DNA from: Pseudobdellovibrio exovorus JSS
GTDB lineage: Bacteria; Bdellovibrionota; Bdellovibrionia; Bdellovibrionales; Bdellovibrionaceae
Reading direction: 5' to 3'
Length of the DNA: 64,000 nt
Assembly: GCF_000348725.1 (NCBI RefSeq)
Contig: NC_020813.1
Location: 1,774,248 to 1,838,247, forward strand
Under the pieces are notes generated by a model. The model was given only the letters and a program-made list of their open reading frames with translations, was not told the DNA's origin and ran no database searches. The translations under genes and the position numbers were made by a program. Below are positions 8,073 through 17,543 of the stretch, piece by piece; within the stretch, counting starts at the first letter, position 1; each line of letters starts with the position of its first letter.

Positions 8073-9524
8073 ATGGGCTATGTGGTCGCCATCGAACGTG
8101 ATCCAAAATGCTTCAAAGAGATTCAAGACAGTTGGTCTGAAGTCACTGTTGAATTGAATCACGAGATGTCGTTGTTTTCATCCCTTGCCGATTTCCAAGA
8201 ATTCATGGCTGATCCCGACAATGAAGGTAAAAAACCTCTTTTAATTCTGATTACTATCGAAGAACTTCGTTTGCTTTTACCAGAGACAGAAGACCTTGAA
8301 ACTAAAATTCAAAAGCTGAAAGAACTCTATGGTGCTGAGATCATGCTTTCACTTTTTAACGATCCCGTAAAATCCATCAAAAACATCGAGACTCTTTCTG
8401 TTCGCAATGTGCTTTATAAACCTTTTGATTTAACCATCTTAAAAGAGCACACCCGCTTTGCTTTACTTCATGGCAATCAGGTAAAAACTCAGCATGTGCA
8501 CACCACGCAGACTGAAACCATTATCGAGCACTTAAAAAAATTCACTCTGCTTGAAGTTTCAGAATTTGGATTTAAGATCACTAAGAAATATCCCTTAGAA
8601 AAAAATAAAGCTTATAAGTTTTATCACCCGATCTTCAGTCATCGAAAAGCTCAACATATCTGGGCGCGCATGATCAATGAAACAGACACTCACTACGAGC
8701 TTTTTTTCTGTCAGAATACAAATGCTGTGCTTTCGCAAATTCGTAAACATATCGCCGCTTCCAAAAACAAAGTTAAGACGCCGCAGTGGGTGGGTATCAG
8801 TGACAATGCTCAAACCACTTTAAAAATTGCCCTACAAACAGATGAAAAAACAGCCGAATCGATAAAAGAAGTTTTAAATCGCTACTATCAAGGACTTACA
8901 TTTATCAACTGCCTAGATGCAGGAACTGGGGATACCGGTAATGCGAATCCCGCCAGCGGCTCAGCAACAGCTCTGATTGAAGCCGATGTTCTGATTACGG
9001 ATATTAAACACAGCGATAGCAGTTTGCAGGCTCAATTTAGCAATCAGCCTCTGATTATCCGTCTGTTTGACGAAAACCTAACACGCCTTGAGCTGAAGCC
9101 GCGTTTAGAAGTTGAATATCTAAGACTTGAAAAACCTGTGGACCGATCTTTAATGATCAAGTTGTTCCACCTGTTATTTCCTAAAATTACCGTCAGTGAT
9201 GAAGTGATGCAATTGACTGCCGTGGTGAATGAAGTGACCGCATTAGCTGAAGTGATTAAAATCAAAGAATTTTCAGAAGCGGCGATGCTATTTTCAGATA
9301 AACATATCCACGAGCTCGGGGAAGTGATTGAGATCGCTCTACCTCAGGAAGATGAAAATCATCTGCAAGAAGTGAAGGGAAAAGTTCACTTTGTCAGCGA
9401 AAAACCCGAACAGGACAAACTCACTCTACAGCAGTTTGTCCTCTTTGGAATGAAGGATGAATATCTTAAGACCATGCGTCTGTGGTCTTTACAAAAACAT
9501 ATCGAAAAAAACCAAAAAGACTAG
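8073..9524 (+). CDS. Unknown signalling-like protein: degenerate receiver domains around a PilZ-like segment
   Basis: 483 residues. The first 135 residues have the strand/helix rhythm of a response-regulator receiver: VVAIERDP, KPLLILITIE, and a late RNVLYKPFDLTILKEHTRFA block with the expected K-P. The phospho-acceptor Asp is replaced by Ile/Thr. Residues 155-225 look like a small beta barrel reminiscent of PilZ (EVSEFGFKITKKYPLEKNKAY). A second receiver-like core follows near 290-360 (EADVLITDI, then RLFDENLTRLELK). The last 100 residues read as another PilZ-like barrel. The assignment rests on pattern only, and the protein may simply be a lineage-specific orphan. It follows the histidine-cluster gene on the same strand. 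Confidence 0.55.
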   Translation: MGYVVAIERDPKCFKEIQDSWSEVTVELNHEMSLFSSLADFQEFMADPDNEGKKPLLILITIEELRLLLPETEDLETKIQKLKELYGAEIMLSLFNDPVKSIKNIETLSVRNVLYKPFDLTILKEHTRFALLHGNQVKTQHVHTTQTETIIEHLKKFTLLEVSEFGFKITKKYPLEKNKAYKFYHPIFSHRKAQHIWARMINETDTHYELFFCQNTNAVLSQIRKHIAASKNKVKTPQWVGISDNAQTTLKIALQTDEKTAESIKEVLNRYYQGLTFINCLDAGTGDTGNANPASGSATALIEADVLITDIKHSDSSLQAQFSNQPLIIRLFDENLTRLELKPRLEVEYLRLEKPVDRSLMIKLFHLLFPKITVSDEVMQLTAVVNEVTALAEVIKIKEFSEAAMLFSDKHIHELGEVIEIALPQEDENHLQEVKGKVHFVSEKPEQDKLTLQQFVLFGMKDEYLKTMRLWSLQKHIEKNQKD

Positions 9525-9552
9525 GCCATCTATAAAGACTAAATTGACTCCA

Positions 9553-10806
9553 CTACTCGCAGAAAACGCGCTGTTGTTCCATCTCGCACGTTAACACTTT
9601 TTCTCCGTCTTTGTCTTTAAAATGCAGCTTCCACTTTTTAAAGCCTTCACGTTCAAACACTCCATAACCATAGCTGCTTCGTGTTTCTGTCGTGGTGATC
9701 ACGCGGTGATTATTAATAATCCGCCCGAAAGCATCTAAAACAGTTCCCGAATTTCCAACAACGATTTGCAGTGGTAATTGCTTGCGTGGCACGATCTGCT
9801 GACTGTGCACATGACCTGATAAAATGTAATCGACCTTATTCAACAAGCCCGCTTCTTTAGCTAAGACAGCGAAGCGATCACTGGCTTCTACTGGTTCGGC
9901 CAATTTTTCATCTGGCACAAAAGCAAAGGCTGGCACATGCGTTAGTAGCCACACTTCTTTACCTTGCGCTTCTTTTTGAATTCTTTCTGTCACTTGCTTT
10001 AAAAGTGGCAGCCACTTCTGGCGGTGTTTATCCTTTATCTTTCCACTGCCAGAGAGTGATGAGTTATCAAAACTGATAAAGACAAGATCCTGCATTTCAA
10101 TCCATTGATACTCTTCTATGTCACGGCACTCAGACGTAAAATCCTGCTGATGGGCTGATAACGGCGCCCACCCTACATAAGCCCGCTCACAATCTTCGTG
10201 ATTACCGCGCACCAACAAAACAGGAGACTTCTTAAATAAATCCTGTGATGGCCCGTAGAAATCATCCCACCATGCCGCCCAGCCATAGCCACTGCTTTTG
10301 GTGACACTGGGACACTCTTCGCGAGTGCAGTGTTCACGATAGTGGTAGTCTCCGGTATGAATTAAGAAATCATAATTTTCTTTCACCACTGATTGTACGA
10401 GTTGAGGAAATATCCAGTCTTGTCCATCAAGGCAGTTTTGATACGAGTACTTCCCTTTAGATTCTTTGAGTCGACAACCAGTGTCTCCGATAACCGCCAA
10501 ACGCAATTGCGAAGCGTTCATTTTAAACTTTTCAGCACTGCCGCTCGTTTTCGATGTTGAGGTTGATGTTGAGCCTTGTGTTGAATTTTGAAAGCTCAGT
10601 TGGGGCCAATCTGAAGACTGTGGTTTGATGCTGACAGTTTGTAAGCCGCTTCCTGTGATTTTGCGAATCTGAAAGGCTTTGAAGTTCGCGGCTGGTGACT
10701 CTGTTTTAGGCGTCGAACCGCAAGAAGATAAGAATGCAAAAGTCACAGTGAATAGGATTCCTACCCCTGCAGCTTTGAGCAATGTTGAATAGCTGTGTGT
10801 TTTCAT
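9553..10806 (-). CDS. Calcineurin-like metallophosphoesterase lipoprotein
   Basis: 417 residues with a lipoprotein signal ending SSC (C29), so it is probably anchored in the envelope. A Ser/Thr-rich linker (SQNSTQGSTSTSTSKTSGS) precedes the catalytic domain. The metallophosphoesterase blocks occur in order: AVIGDTG (D-x-G variant), IHTGDYHYRE (GD motif), LVRGNHEDC (GNHE/D), LTHVP and LSGHVHSQQ (GHxH). These residues bind two metal ions and hydrolyse phosphoesters. The fold resembles purple-acid-phosphatase-type secreted enzymes. It lies 101 bases downstream of the pstS-like gene on the same strand, which suggests a role in scavenging phosphate from organic esters; the substrate is unknown. 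Confidence 0.88.
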   Translation of the reverse strand: MKTHSYSTLLKAAGVGILFTVTFAFLSSCGSTPKTESPAANFKAFQIRKITGSGLQTVSIKPQSSDWPQLSFQNSTQGSTSTSTSKTSGSAEKFKMNASQLRLAVIGDTGCRLKESKGKYSYQNCLDGQDWIFPQLVQSVVKENYDFLIHTGDYHYREHCTREECPSVTKSSGYGWAAWWDDFYGPSQDLFKKSPVLLVRGNHEDCERAYVGWAPLSAHQQDFTSECRDIEEYQWIEMQDLVFISFDNSSLSGSGKIKDKHRQKWLPLLKQVTERIQKEAQGKEVWLLTHVPAFAFVPDEKLAEPVEASDRFAVLAKEAGLLNKVDYILSGHVHSQQIVPRKQLPLQIVVGNSGTVLDAFGRIINNHRVITTTETRSSYGYGVFEREGFKKWKLHFKDKDGEKVLTCEMEQQRVFCE

Positions 10807-10907
10807 ACCACCAGCCTAGCAGTCTGTTAGGCCGAGGTAAAGTGGCTAGAATGAGTGAACCTATGGCTATCTTCTGCCGTTAACTTTCACTGTTAGTTTT
10901 CCGGCTA

Positions 10908-11906
10908 TTAGTGACTGGCTTCTTTTTTCAAAAGATCTTCAATTTTAAGACCCACATAGTGCCCGTCACCGAAAACAGTCCCAGTTTTCCCCTTAACGAA
11001 GTGATCGGCAGCAATCGTATAGGCTTGAGCTGGTAGCGCCACATACTTCACCTCTGGAACAATCGCCTGAGCATTCTTTAAATAGAACTTCACGAACTCA
11101 CCCACTTCTAGGCGCTGAGCTGACTTCGCATTCACATACAGCAACAATGGACGCGAAAGCGGAAAGTAAGTGCTGTTTTCAACTGTCTCTTTCGAAGGAA
11201 GGACTCCGGTTTTAACAGGAGCTTTTGCGCCGCCAATGATCGCTAAGGCCTTTAGTGATTTTTTATTTTCCACATAATACGACATTGGCAAATAACCGAT
11301 TGAATTACGATCACCACCGATACCTTTAACTAAAGTGTTGTCGTCTTCTGAAGCGGTGTAATCTCCGCGTGATGATTTGGCTTTTCCCATGATGGCTTCC
11401 GTGAAGTAATCGAACGTTCCCGAATCTGAACCCGCTCCGAAAAGTTTCATCTCTTCATCTGGCCATGCAGGGTTTACTTGTTTCCAGCGTTTGATTTTGC
11501 TCATCGCAGATGGCTCCCAGATTTTTTTCAATTCTTCCACTGTGATTTCATTGAGCCATTTGTTGCTAGGATGAACGGCCACTACTGTTGCATCGTAAGC
11601 AATCGGAAGTTCAAAGAACTCAATACCCTTTTTTTTGCAATCAGCTGCTTCAACAGCCGTGATCGGACGAGACGCTCCTTGCAAATCCGTTTCTCCGCGA
11701 CAGAATTTTTTAAATCCACCGCCCGTTCCTGAGATGCCGGCGGTGACTTTGTATTTGTTTTTCTGCGCCATTTGGAACTCTTCCGCCATCGCTTCTGTGA
11801 TGGGATACACCGTGCTGGAGCCATCGGCTTTGATAAGAGATTGCCCGTGAGCTTGAGAAAGTACGATTGTGGTCAATGTGATAAGAGTCAAAGTTTGCTT
11901 CAACAT
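10908..11906 (-). CDS. pstS: Periplasmic phosphate-binding protein, PstS family
   Basis: The ATG at 11906 is chosen because AGGAG stands eight bases before it; a TTG 21 bases further upstream has no comparable site. The 332-residue product has a signal peptide (LTLITLTTIVLSQAHG). It carries PstS-type phosphate-binding features: IKADGSSTVYPI, AGISGTGGGFKKFC, DLQGASRPI, and GSDSGTFDYF near the middle. It captures phosphate in the periplasm for the PstCAB transporter. No pstC, pstA, pstB or phoU is in the window, so it is an orphan here. This sub-family of about 330 residues (SphX-like) is often encoded away from the transporter. A near-perfect operator-like repeat lies in its leader. Confidence 0.9.
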   Translation of the reverse strand: MLKQTLTLITLTTIVLSQAHGQSLIKADGSSTVYPITEAMAEEFQMAQKNKYKVTAGISGTGGGFKKFCRGETDLQGASRPITAVEAADCKKKGIEFFELPIAYDATVVAVHPSNKWLNEITVEELKKIWEPSAMSKIKRWKQVNPAWPDEEMKLFGAGSDSGTFDYFTEAIMGKAKSSRGDYTASEDDNTLVKGIGGDRNSIGYLPMSYYVENKKSLKALAIIGGAKAPVKTGVLPSKETVENSTYFPLSRPLLLYVNAKSAQRLEVGEFVKFYLKNAQAIVPEVKYVALPAQAYTIAADHFVKGKTGTVFGDGHYVGLKIEDLLKKEASH

Positions 11907-11928
11907 AGAGTCGTCTCCTGTAGACAAT

Positions 11929-11964
11929 ATTCAGGGATCTTTATGAGCTTACTTTGCCCTGAAT
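11929..11964. promoter_or_regulatory. 8-bp inverted repeat upstream of pstS
   Basis: ATTCAGGG at 11929-11936 is mirrored exactly by CCCTGAAT at 11957-11964 with 20 bases between, 23-58 bases before the pstS start codon. The two-turn spacing suits a dimeric DNA-binding protein. It does not match the E. coli Pho box, so the regulator is unknown. Confidence 0.4.
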
Positions 11965-12143
11965 GACCGCGACAGTCCTGTTAGGATTTTATTAAGATTC
12001 TAAGAGGGCTTGGGGAAGTTTTGGAAGGAAGCTTTTGCGGGTGTTTATAGGTAATTTTAGCCTGTTTTTTGGGCTTATTCTGTGATGTCGTGCTATTGGG
12101 TTGGTTTTGAGGGATGGAATTTGGGACTTATAAAAGGCGAAAG

Positions 12144-12172
12144 TTGACAAGGCTTCCGTGGGCCATTAAAAC
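12144..12172 (+). promoter_or_regulatory. Sigma-70-type promoter of the tRNA gene
   Basis: TTGACA at 12144-12149 is a perfect -35 element. After a 17-base spacer, TAAAAC at 12167-12172 is a weak -10. The tRNA begins 21 bases further on, the normal distance for a short processed leader. The upstream stretch 12001-12143 shows nothing else of note. Confidence 0.6.
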
Positions 12173-12192
12173 TGATTGTTCTTTGACAACGT

Positions 12193-12269
<77 letters not shown>

Positions 12270-12290
12270 ATTTTCTCAAAAGTCTGGTTC

Positions 12291-12412
12291 TCTGGTTCTC
12301 TTCACTTCACGTTAGATAGATTCAAAAAGTCTTAAATAAACAAGCACTTAGCGTTCTCAGTCGGTAATTTTTAAAGCTCTTATACCCGAAAGCCCTCCTC
12401 TGGTTCTCTTCA
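12291..12412 (+). repeat. 14-bp direct repeat flanking the tRNA-proximal edge of the defence island
   Basis: TCTGGTTCTCTTCA occurs at 12291-12304 and again at 12399-12412, 108 bases apart, between the tRNA 3' end and the end of jetD. A partial third copy (TCTGGTTCTC at 12283-12292) abuts the first. These may be remnants of an attachment site or a small duplication. No matching copy was found at the far edge of the island near 21233-21549, and no integrase gene is present. Confidence 0.4.
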
Positions 12413-12441
12413 GTATTTTAGTTGAAAATAGCAGCCGAAAT

Positions 12442-13587
12442 CTACAATTTAAAATCAGAAATTTTAATACGTTCTTGCTCCAAGCGAACCCCTTGACCGT
12501 ATCTATTGCTTCTTAAATCGTTAAATAATTCTAACTCGGCTTGTGACAAACCACCACAAGCCCCCTGATACTGAACTTTCTCTTCAACCCACAAATTCTG
12601 ATATGAAAATAATGTATCAAGATCCATCAGTCTTGACTCAGCCTTTGGAAAGGCCTCACGAATATTAGAAAGAATCGAAAAACCATAAGTATCAATATCA
12701 CCCCAATAAACAATTCGCTTATTCGAGATCCATGGGATTTGTTTAAGTAAAGCAGCTTTGTAACCGAGTTCAAAAAATACAATTGTCTTATCGTAATGAG
12801 GAAGACATAACCCCGTAATCTTATTTTCTACTATAATTATATTTTCACATGGTATTTCTGTTTCAGCTAATTTTTCAATCGAAGTTTCGATATCCTCTAA
12901 TCCATAAAAAAGTTTTTGAATATTTGGATCTAAAATTCTAAACCTGACTCTTCCCGATTCTTTTCTTAGACCCAACCTTTCTTCAAATTCTAAATTTTCA
13001 AGAATGGCTTCATCGTCACCGGTAAGAGCACTTACAACCTGTAAAATTATCTTTTTATGGTTTTGAATAAATTTAGTGTCTACATCAGGAATTTCTAACT
13101 GACGTATATATAAATTTGTTTTGGGATTATTTATTAAAAATCTAGTTACTGCCAAAATCTTCGACCAAACAGAATTGTATTCTATTGCCAACTGAGGTGA
13201 TTTCACAAAAAACTCTCTAAGCTTTGAGTTATCAATTAGTAATAGCTCATCTATTGTGTTTTTAAACAACTGATAATCTTTAACTTTAGAAATAAACTTC
13301 AAATAAGATTCAAGATTTGGAAAAACTACTTTATCAGGAATGCTTTGAGTTCCCCGCTGCCTATTGTTAACCTCAGTAGAAACAACTTCTAAAGAAAACT
13401 TTTTACATTCTTTAGCCAGTTCATCTATTTGCTGCCCGACCGTTACAAACTGATCTCTTAATTGAGCACTGGAAACATTACGTAAAGAAATTTCCAATGG
13501 AAACTTATTTTCACCTAACAAGTAGGATCTGAATATTTCTTTTGACTCATAGAGCCTTTGTGCTTTCTTTTTTAAATCTTCAAGCAT
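12442..13587 (-). CDS. jetD: Wadjet nuclease subunit JetD (DUF3322/DUF2220, TOPRIM-like)
   Basis: The ATG at 13587 is preferred: GGAG stands nine bases ahead, and it overlaps the jetC stop as ATGCTTGA. An ATG 18 bases upstream lacks a ribosome site. The product has about 381 residues. The N-terminal part (DUF3322) contacts DNA. The C-terminal TOPRIM-like domain (DUF2220) carries the acidic residues expected for metal-dependent cleavage: IIIVEN (E near 254) and YWGDIDTYGFSIL (D-x-D near 297-299). In Wadjet, JetABC extrudes loops on small circular DNA and JetD cuts it, limiting plasmids. It is the last gene of the four-gene operon. All key acidic residues appear intact. Confidence 0.93.
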   Translation of the reverse strand: MLEDLKKKAQRLYESKEIFRSYLLGENKFPLEISLRNVSSAQLRDQFVTVGQQIDELAKECKKFSLEVVSTEVNNRQRGTQSIPDKVVFPNLESYLKFISKVKDYQLFKNTIDELLLIDNSKLREFFVKSPQLAIEYNSVWSKILAVTRFLINNPKTNLYIRQLEIPDVDTKFIQNHKKIILQVVSALTGDDEAILENLEFEERLGLRKESGRVRFRILDPNIQKLFYGLEDIETSIEKLAETEIPCENIIIVENKITGLCLPHYDKTIVFFELGYKAALLKQIPWISNKRIVYWGDIDTYGFSILSNIREAFPKAESRLMDLDTLFSYQNLWVEEKVQYQGACGGLSQAELELFNDLRSNRYGQGVRLEQERIKISDFKL

Positions 13588-16500
13588 CAACCACATCTCC
13601 AACATTAGCTTGCTTGTTGCGATGAGAATTTTTACTTTCTCGAAATTGCTCTATAGTTAGCGTGTGCAATCGAGATTCTTTAGACGCTTCATTATGAACA
13701 AAATGCACATGACTGACGTAGTCTTCAATTACATGAATTTTTTGAAGTGGTGTCACCACTAATAACTGCAAGTTTAGTTTTTCAAATAAAGTAAGACCAT
13801 ACCTAGCACTCTCGTCAGAGCCTCGCCCAAATGCCTCATCAATCATTACGAACCTAAATGATTTAGGTGATTCCTGCATCGAATCTATTCCATACTGGTA
13901 TGCCAAAGCAGACGCAAGCACAGTATAGGCTAATTTTTCCTTTTGGCCTCCTGATTTACCACCTGAGTCTGGATAGAACTCTTTTTCAGTGTTATCAGCG
14001 TGAAATTTTTCTGACGCCGCAAATGTAAACCAATTTCTTACGTCTGTTACTTTAGCTGTCCACCTTTTATCTATATCACTAAATTGTTGTCTTCCTCTGA
14101 ACCTATCAATCAAAGTTTTAACTTGAGTAAACTTTTGTTCATTATAGACATTTTCTACCCCTGCGGTATTAGATAAAATTTGTCTTAAGTCGTTTCTAAA
14201 AGTTACAATTTCTTGATCTGCACTTTTGTTTAAAAGAATACTTATGTAAGTACCTTCATTGTAATCAATATCTCTTAAACAAACATTGATTGTCTTAATC
14301 TTACCCTCGATATTTCTTTTCTCTTTTTCAAGTAACTCTTGAAACATCGCCATGCCTTTAATTGTATCTTCTTTCAATTTTTTATAAAACCGTTGCTCAT
14401 GACGTGGCAAATCTTCGTCTTTCAACTTTTTAAGAATATTTGAAATTTCAAATAAGCTTTTTGGTGAAGCATCTATATTGGTTGTAAATTCTGGAAACTG
14501 ACTTAAAAATCCACCTATCAACCTGACAATTCGTTCTTGATCTTTTTCAGTTATTTTTGAAAGTGCATCTATTTTACTTTGAATACTGTCACGCAGTTGA
14601 TTTTGTTTTTTACCTAAATTTGCCAAATTAACATCTGAAAATAATTTTAACGTCTGACAAATTTCATCTAAATGAGGAAATACTTTTTCAGTCACTTCTG
14701 AATCTAAAGTACTTAATTGCTCTAAGCAGTTAACTTTGGATTCTTCTTGCTGTTTAATAGTGCTGTCAAGAGCACCCCAACTTTTCTGCATTTCGTTCAG
14801 TTTATTGTCGAATTCTTGTATTTTATCATTAGAAACTTTAATTAAGTCCTCAATTGCTTTAAGATTGCTTGACTCAGCCGTTAGTTTTTTGATTTCTTTT
14901 TCAATGCTTAAAATTAACTGCGATATGTCATACCAGTTGATGTCCTCGAAAGACAAAAAGTGTAAAATTCTTTGGCAGTTCGACATTCGTGAATCTAATT
15001 CAGATTTAGTTTTATTATTTTGTAAAACTTTATCGATTAACTTCTGCCCTTCATGCTGAAGCAATTTAAGATCATTCTTTAAAGATTCAATTTTTTCTTT
15101 ATTTGACCAGCCTAGAATGTATCTACTTTTATCATCTATTCTAAATCTATCATCTTTTTCATGGCGTTTATTAAAGGATTTTATTTGACCACTAATCGAA
15201 ATCGCCCGTACTTGTTTTTGGAAATCCTCTACAGACTCACAGCATATGAAATTGAAGTGCCCTTCTAGTTCCTGCCTGAGCCATGCAGTAAACTGAGAGT
15301 CTTTTTTGATATCAAGCTTTCCTAATAAGGTATCTTGCGCTGGTTTTGAGTTAATTGTTCTTCTAGCTTCATTTACTCTAAAATATACAAGTTTATCCTT
15401 CAGGTGTGTCCTATTTACATAAGCAGATACATCCAGATAATCTTTTTCCGAAACCAGTATACTTAAACCGAAACTTCTTAAGACCCGCTCAATTGAACCT
15501 TGCCACTTTTTTTCGCTCGATTTGACCTGCAAAAGCTCTCCTACAAATGGCAAATCTTGCTCATTGAGATTTAATTCTCTCGCCATGTTAGCTCGTAAAT
15601 CCAAACTATGTTTTGGAATATTACTCTGACGACTTTTTAGAGACTCAATCTCTTCAATTATTGAACTTTCTTGCGTTTTAAGCTTTGAAACATCTATATT
15701 TAGATTCAGGATTTCTGTTTCAATTTTGTCTTTGGCCAACTTTGTTTCATCTTGTATTACTTGAGCTTGATTTTTATTGGTTATAAACTCATCTACGCTC
15801 TTAGGCGTTGGCAATCCTAAAAACGAACAAGGTTCATCGTATCTATTATGCTGACTTAGTCTGCGATCTTTTTCTTTAGATTTTTCTTCTATTGTGCTCT
15901 TCAAAGACTGGATACGTCCGCCACCTGCCGACTGCAAAGAAACCTGTAAATCAATAAGATTTTTAGACTCCGCTTGTCTTAGATTTTGCACATTGGTTAA
16001 ATTAGATTCGGTTCTTTCTTTTTTTTCATTTAGATTTAGAAGCGACTCTTCTAATAATTGAAATTTAATTTTTGCTAAATAGGATTCTGTGTGACTACGA
16101 TATAGTATGTTTTCAGATTTTATTTTTTGATCTTCATTATATTTTTTACCCAATTCAACTATTGGCTCTAGATGTTCAATTTGTTTACGAGCTTTAATAA
16201 CTGCCTCGTGTGCATTACGCAAGTCTTCAAAAGAACTACACAGCTCTTCAATGTGGTTTTCAACTTCAGTTTTTTCAAGCATATGCGTTCTTACAAACTC
16301 AGTCAGGTTGCCAACTGATTTCATAGACACGGCTTGATAAAACAGATCTAGCGCTTGATCGCTTTTAATTCCAAATTCTTGTCTAAAGCGAATGCTATAT
16401 TCTTTAAAGCTGTCAAAAACTTCACACCCATCTTTTTTCTTCAAATTCGATTTGATATCTGAAATATCTTTTTTGACAGCAAAAAAGTCGTTTTTAATTG

Positions 16501-16975
16501 AAAGTTCATTTTCGGCAAGAACGTAAAATCTATCTGGATTTTTATCGTTTTTTCGCAAACGAAAGACCTGCGCTAACGTTATTGACCTTTGCATGGCCTC
16601 ATTATGAAATACACCCAAAATAACTGAGTAAGAAGTTTCATCTCTAAGAGTTAAAAGCTTACTCGTTTGACTTTCTTCGTCCTGTTCATTTCCATATGCA
16701 CCTTTAATGTAAGTATAAAGACTGCGTTCCTGCTTATCAGCACCAGCGGCCTTGTTATATGTAATTTTATTATGCGGAACTAGCAAAGTTGTTAATGCAT
16801 CCACTAATGATGACTTACCAGACCCAACATCACCCGTTAAAAGATTTTGGCCTCCGTTTGTGAATAGTGTCCATACTTTATTGTGAAAAGTACCCCAATT
16901 ATATACTTCGAGATGCTTTAACCGAAATCCAGGTCGCTGACCTTTAACGAATAAATCAAGTTGATCTTTGTGCAT
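13580..16975 (-). CDS. jetC: Wadjet SMC-like ATPase JetC
   Basis: 1131 residues, typical for JetC and shorter than MukB. The N-terminal head has LEVYNWGTF and the Walker A loop GDVGSGKSS (48-56, K54). Two long coiled-coil arms (about 215-500 and 620-900, rich in K/E/L heptads) flank a hinge-like globular middle (about 510-610). The C-terminal head has the ABC signature SGGQKEKLAYTVLAS near 1008 and Walker B FVMIDEAF near 1042-1049 with D1046-E1047. It is the loop-extruding motor of the Wadjet complex. It overlaps jetB by 20 bases at its start and jetD by 8 bases at its end. The coding sequence is visibly AT-richer than flanking housekeeping genes, in line with horizontal transfer. Confidence 0.95.
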   Translation of the reverse strand: MHKDQLDLFVKGQRPGFRLKHLEVYNWGTFHNKVWTLFTNGGQNLLTGDVGSGKSSLVDALTTLLVPHNKITYNKAAGADKQERSLYTYIKGAYGNEQDEESQTSKLLTLRDETSYSVILGVFHNEAMQRSITLAQVFRLRKNDKNPDRFYVLAENELSIKNDFFAVKKDISDIKSNLKKKDGCEVFDSFKEYSIRFRQEFGIKSDQALDLFYQAVSMKSVGNLTEFVRTHMLEKTEVENHIEELCSSFEDLRNAHEAVIKARKQIEHLEPIVELGKKYNEDQKIKSENILYRSHTESYLAKIKFQLLEESLLNLNEKKERTESNLTNVQNLRQAESKNLIDLQVSLQSAGGGRIQSLKSTIEEKSKEKDRRLSQHNRYDEPCSFLGLPTPKSVDEFITNKNQAQVIQDETKLAKDKIETEILNLNIDVSKLKTQESSIIEEIESLKSRQSNIPKHSLDLRANMARELNLNEQDLPFVGELLQVKSSEKKWQGSIERVLRSFGLSILVSEKDYLDVSAYVNRTHLKDKLVYFRVNEARRTINSKPAQDTLLGKLDIKKDSQFTAWLRQELEGHFNFICCESVEDFQKQVRAISISGQIKSFNKRHEKDDRFRIDDKSRYILGWSNKEKIESLKNDLKLLQHEGQKLIDKVLQNNKTKSELDSRMSNCQRILHFLSFEDINWYDISQLILSIEKEIKKLTAESSNLKAIEDLIKVSNDKIQEFDNKLNEMQKSWGALDSTIKQQEESKVNCLEQLSTLDSEVTEKVFPHLDEICQTLKLFSDVNLANLGKKQNQLRDSIQSKIDALSKITEKDQERIVRLIGGFLSQFPEFTTNIDASPKSLFEISNILKKLKDEDLPRHEQRFYKKLKEDTIKGMAMFQELLEKEKRNIEGKIKTINVCLRDIDYNEGTYISILLNKSADQEIVTFRNDLRQILSNTAGVENVYNEQKFTQVKTLIDRFRGRQQFSDIDKRWTAKVTDVRNWFTFAASEKFHADNTEKEFYPDSGGKSGGQKEKLAYTVLASALAYQYGIDSMQESPKSFRFVMIDEAFGRGSDESARYGLTLFEKLNLQLLVVTPLQKIHVIEDYVSHVHFVHNEASKESRLHTLTIEQFRESKNSHRNKQANVGDVVDA

Positions 16976-17543
16976 ACTCTTTATATTCCTCTATTCGATT
17001 TTGCAGCTCAGCCAACCTAGAAGCATCAAATAGGGCCGCTAAAATTCTTAACACTTCTAATTTTCTTTGATCGTGAGTCATTCTTCGTAAAACACCCATA
17101 TCCACTGCCTTTTCAATAAGGCTGTCGACATCTTTCTTTTGTTTAGTTTCATTATTAGTTTCTGGTAAAAATACTTTCATCATTTGAATTATATCACGCT
17201 CATCCAATACGACACGAGCTTCGCTTGATGAATTATCATGCTCTGCCAAACGTTTTCTAAGTAATATGAGCAAAACACTTAACTCAAACGAAAGCTCCCT
17301 TTGCTGGATAAGTCGTGGCACTACTTTGTCGTCATCAACAGATTCACTAGCTAGAGGCTGCCTCAAAAATGCAAAACCAAAGTCATCGTGAACAAAAACA
17401 TTAAGACCTATATGTTGAAAATAGTCGTGAACTTGCTCTTTATAAATCAAAAAGTCTTGCCACAGGACTGGCATTGAATCACGATAAATTGGTCCCTTTA
17501 ATAGCTGGACAAGTACTTTTGTTTTTTTAATGTCAAAGCTCAT
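16956..17543 (-). CDS. jetB: Wadjet subunit JetB (DUF4194, MukE-like)
   Basis: The start at 17543 is chosen because its ATG overlaps the jetA TGA as ATGA and has AAGGA eight bases upstream. An in-frame ATG 33 bases earlier (17576) would lengthen the overlap. The product of 195 residues has the KLLKGPIYRDS...WQDFLIYKEQVHDYF opening of DUF4194 and the later FAFLRQP and LSFELSVLLILLRKRLAEHD helices, a KITE/MukE-like winged-helix architecture. It bridges the JetA kleisin and the JetC heads. Small size, position between jetA and jetC, and overlaps on both sides support the call. Confidence 0.92.
   Translation of the reverse strand: MSFDIKKTKVLVQLLKGPIYRDSMPVLWQDFLIYKEQVHDYFQHIGLNVFVHDDFGFAFLRQPLASESVDDDKVVPRLIQQRELSFELSVLLILLRKRLAEHDNSSSEARVVLDERDIIQMMKVFLPETNNETKQKKDVDSLIEKAVDMGVLRRMTHDQRKLEVLRILAALFDASRLAELQNRIEEYKEYAQRST

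Noticed and set aside
11929-12000. Pho box upstream of pstS
   Set aside because: A CTGTC-like stretch is visible on the minus strand, but the spacing and second half-site do not match a Pho box. Only the inverted repeat was reported.
14736-15059. 107-codon plus-strand reading inside jetC
   Set aside because: It is antisense to a coiled-coil region of an intact jetC, with low-complexity Leu/Ser content and no ribosome site.
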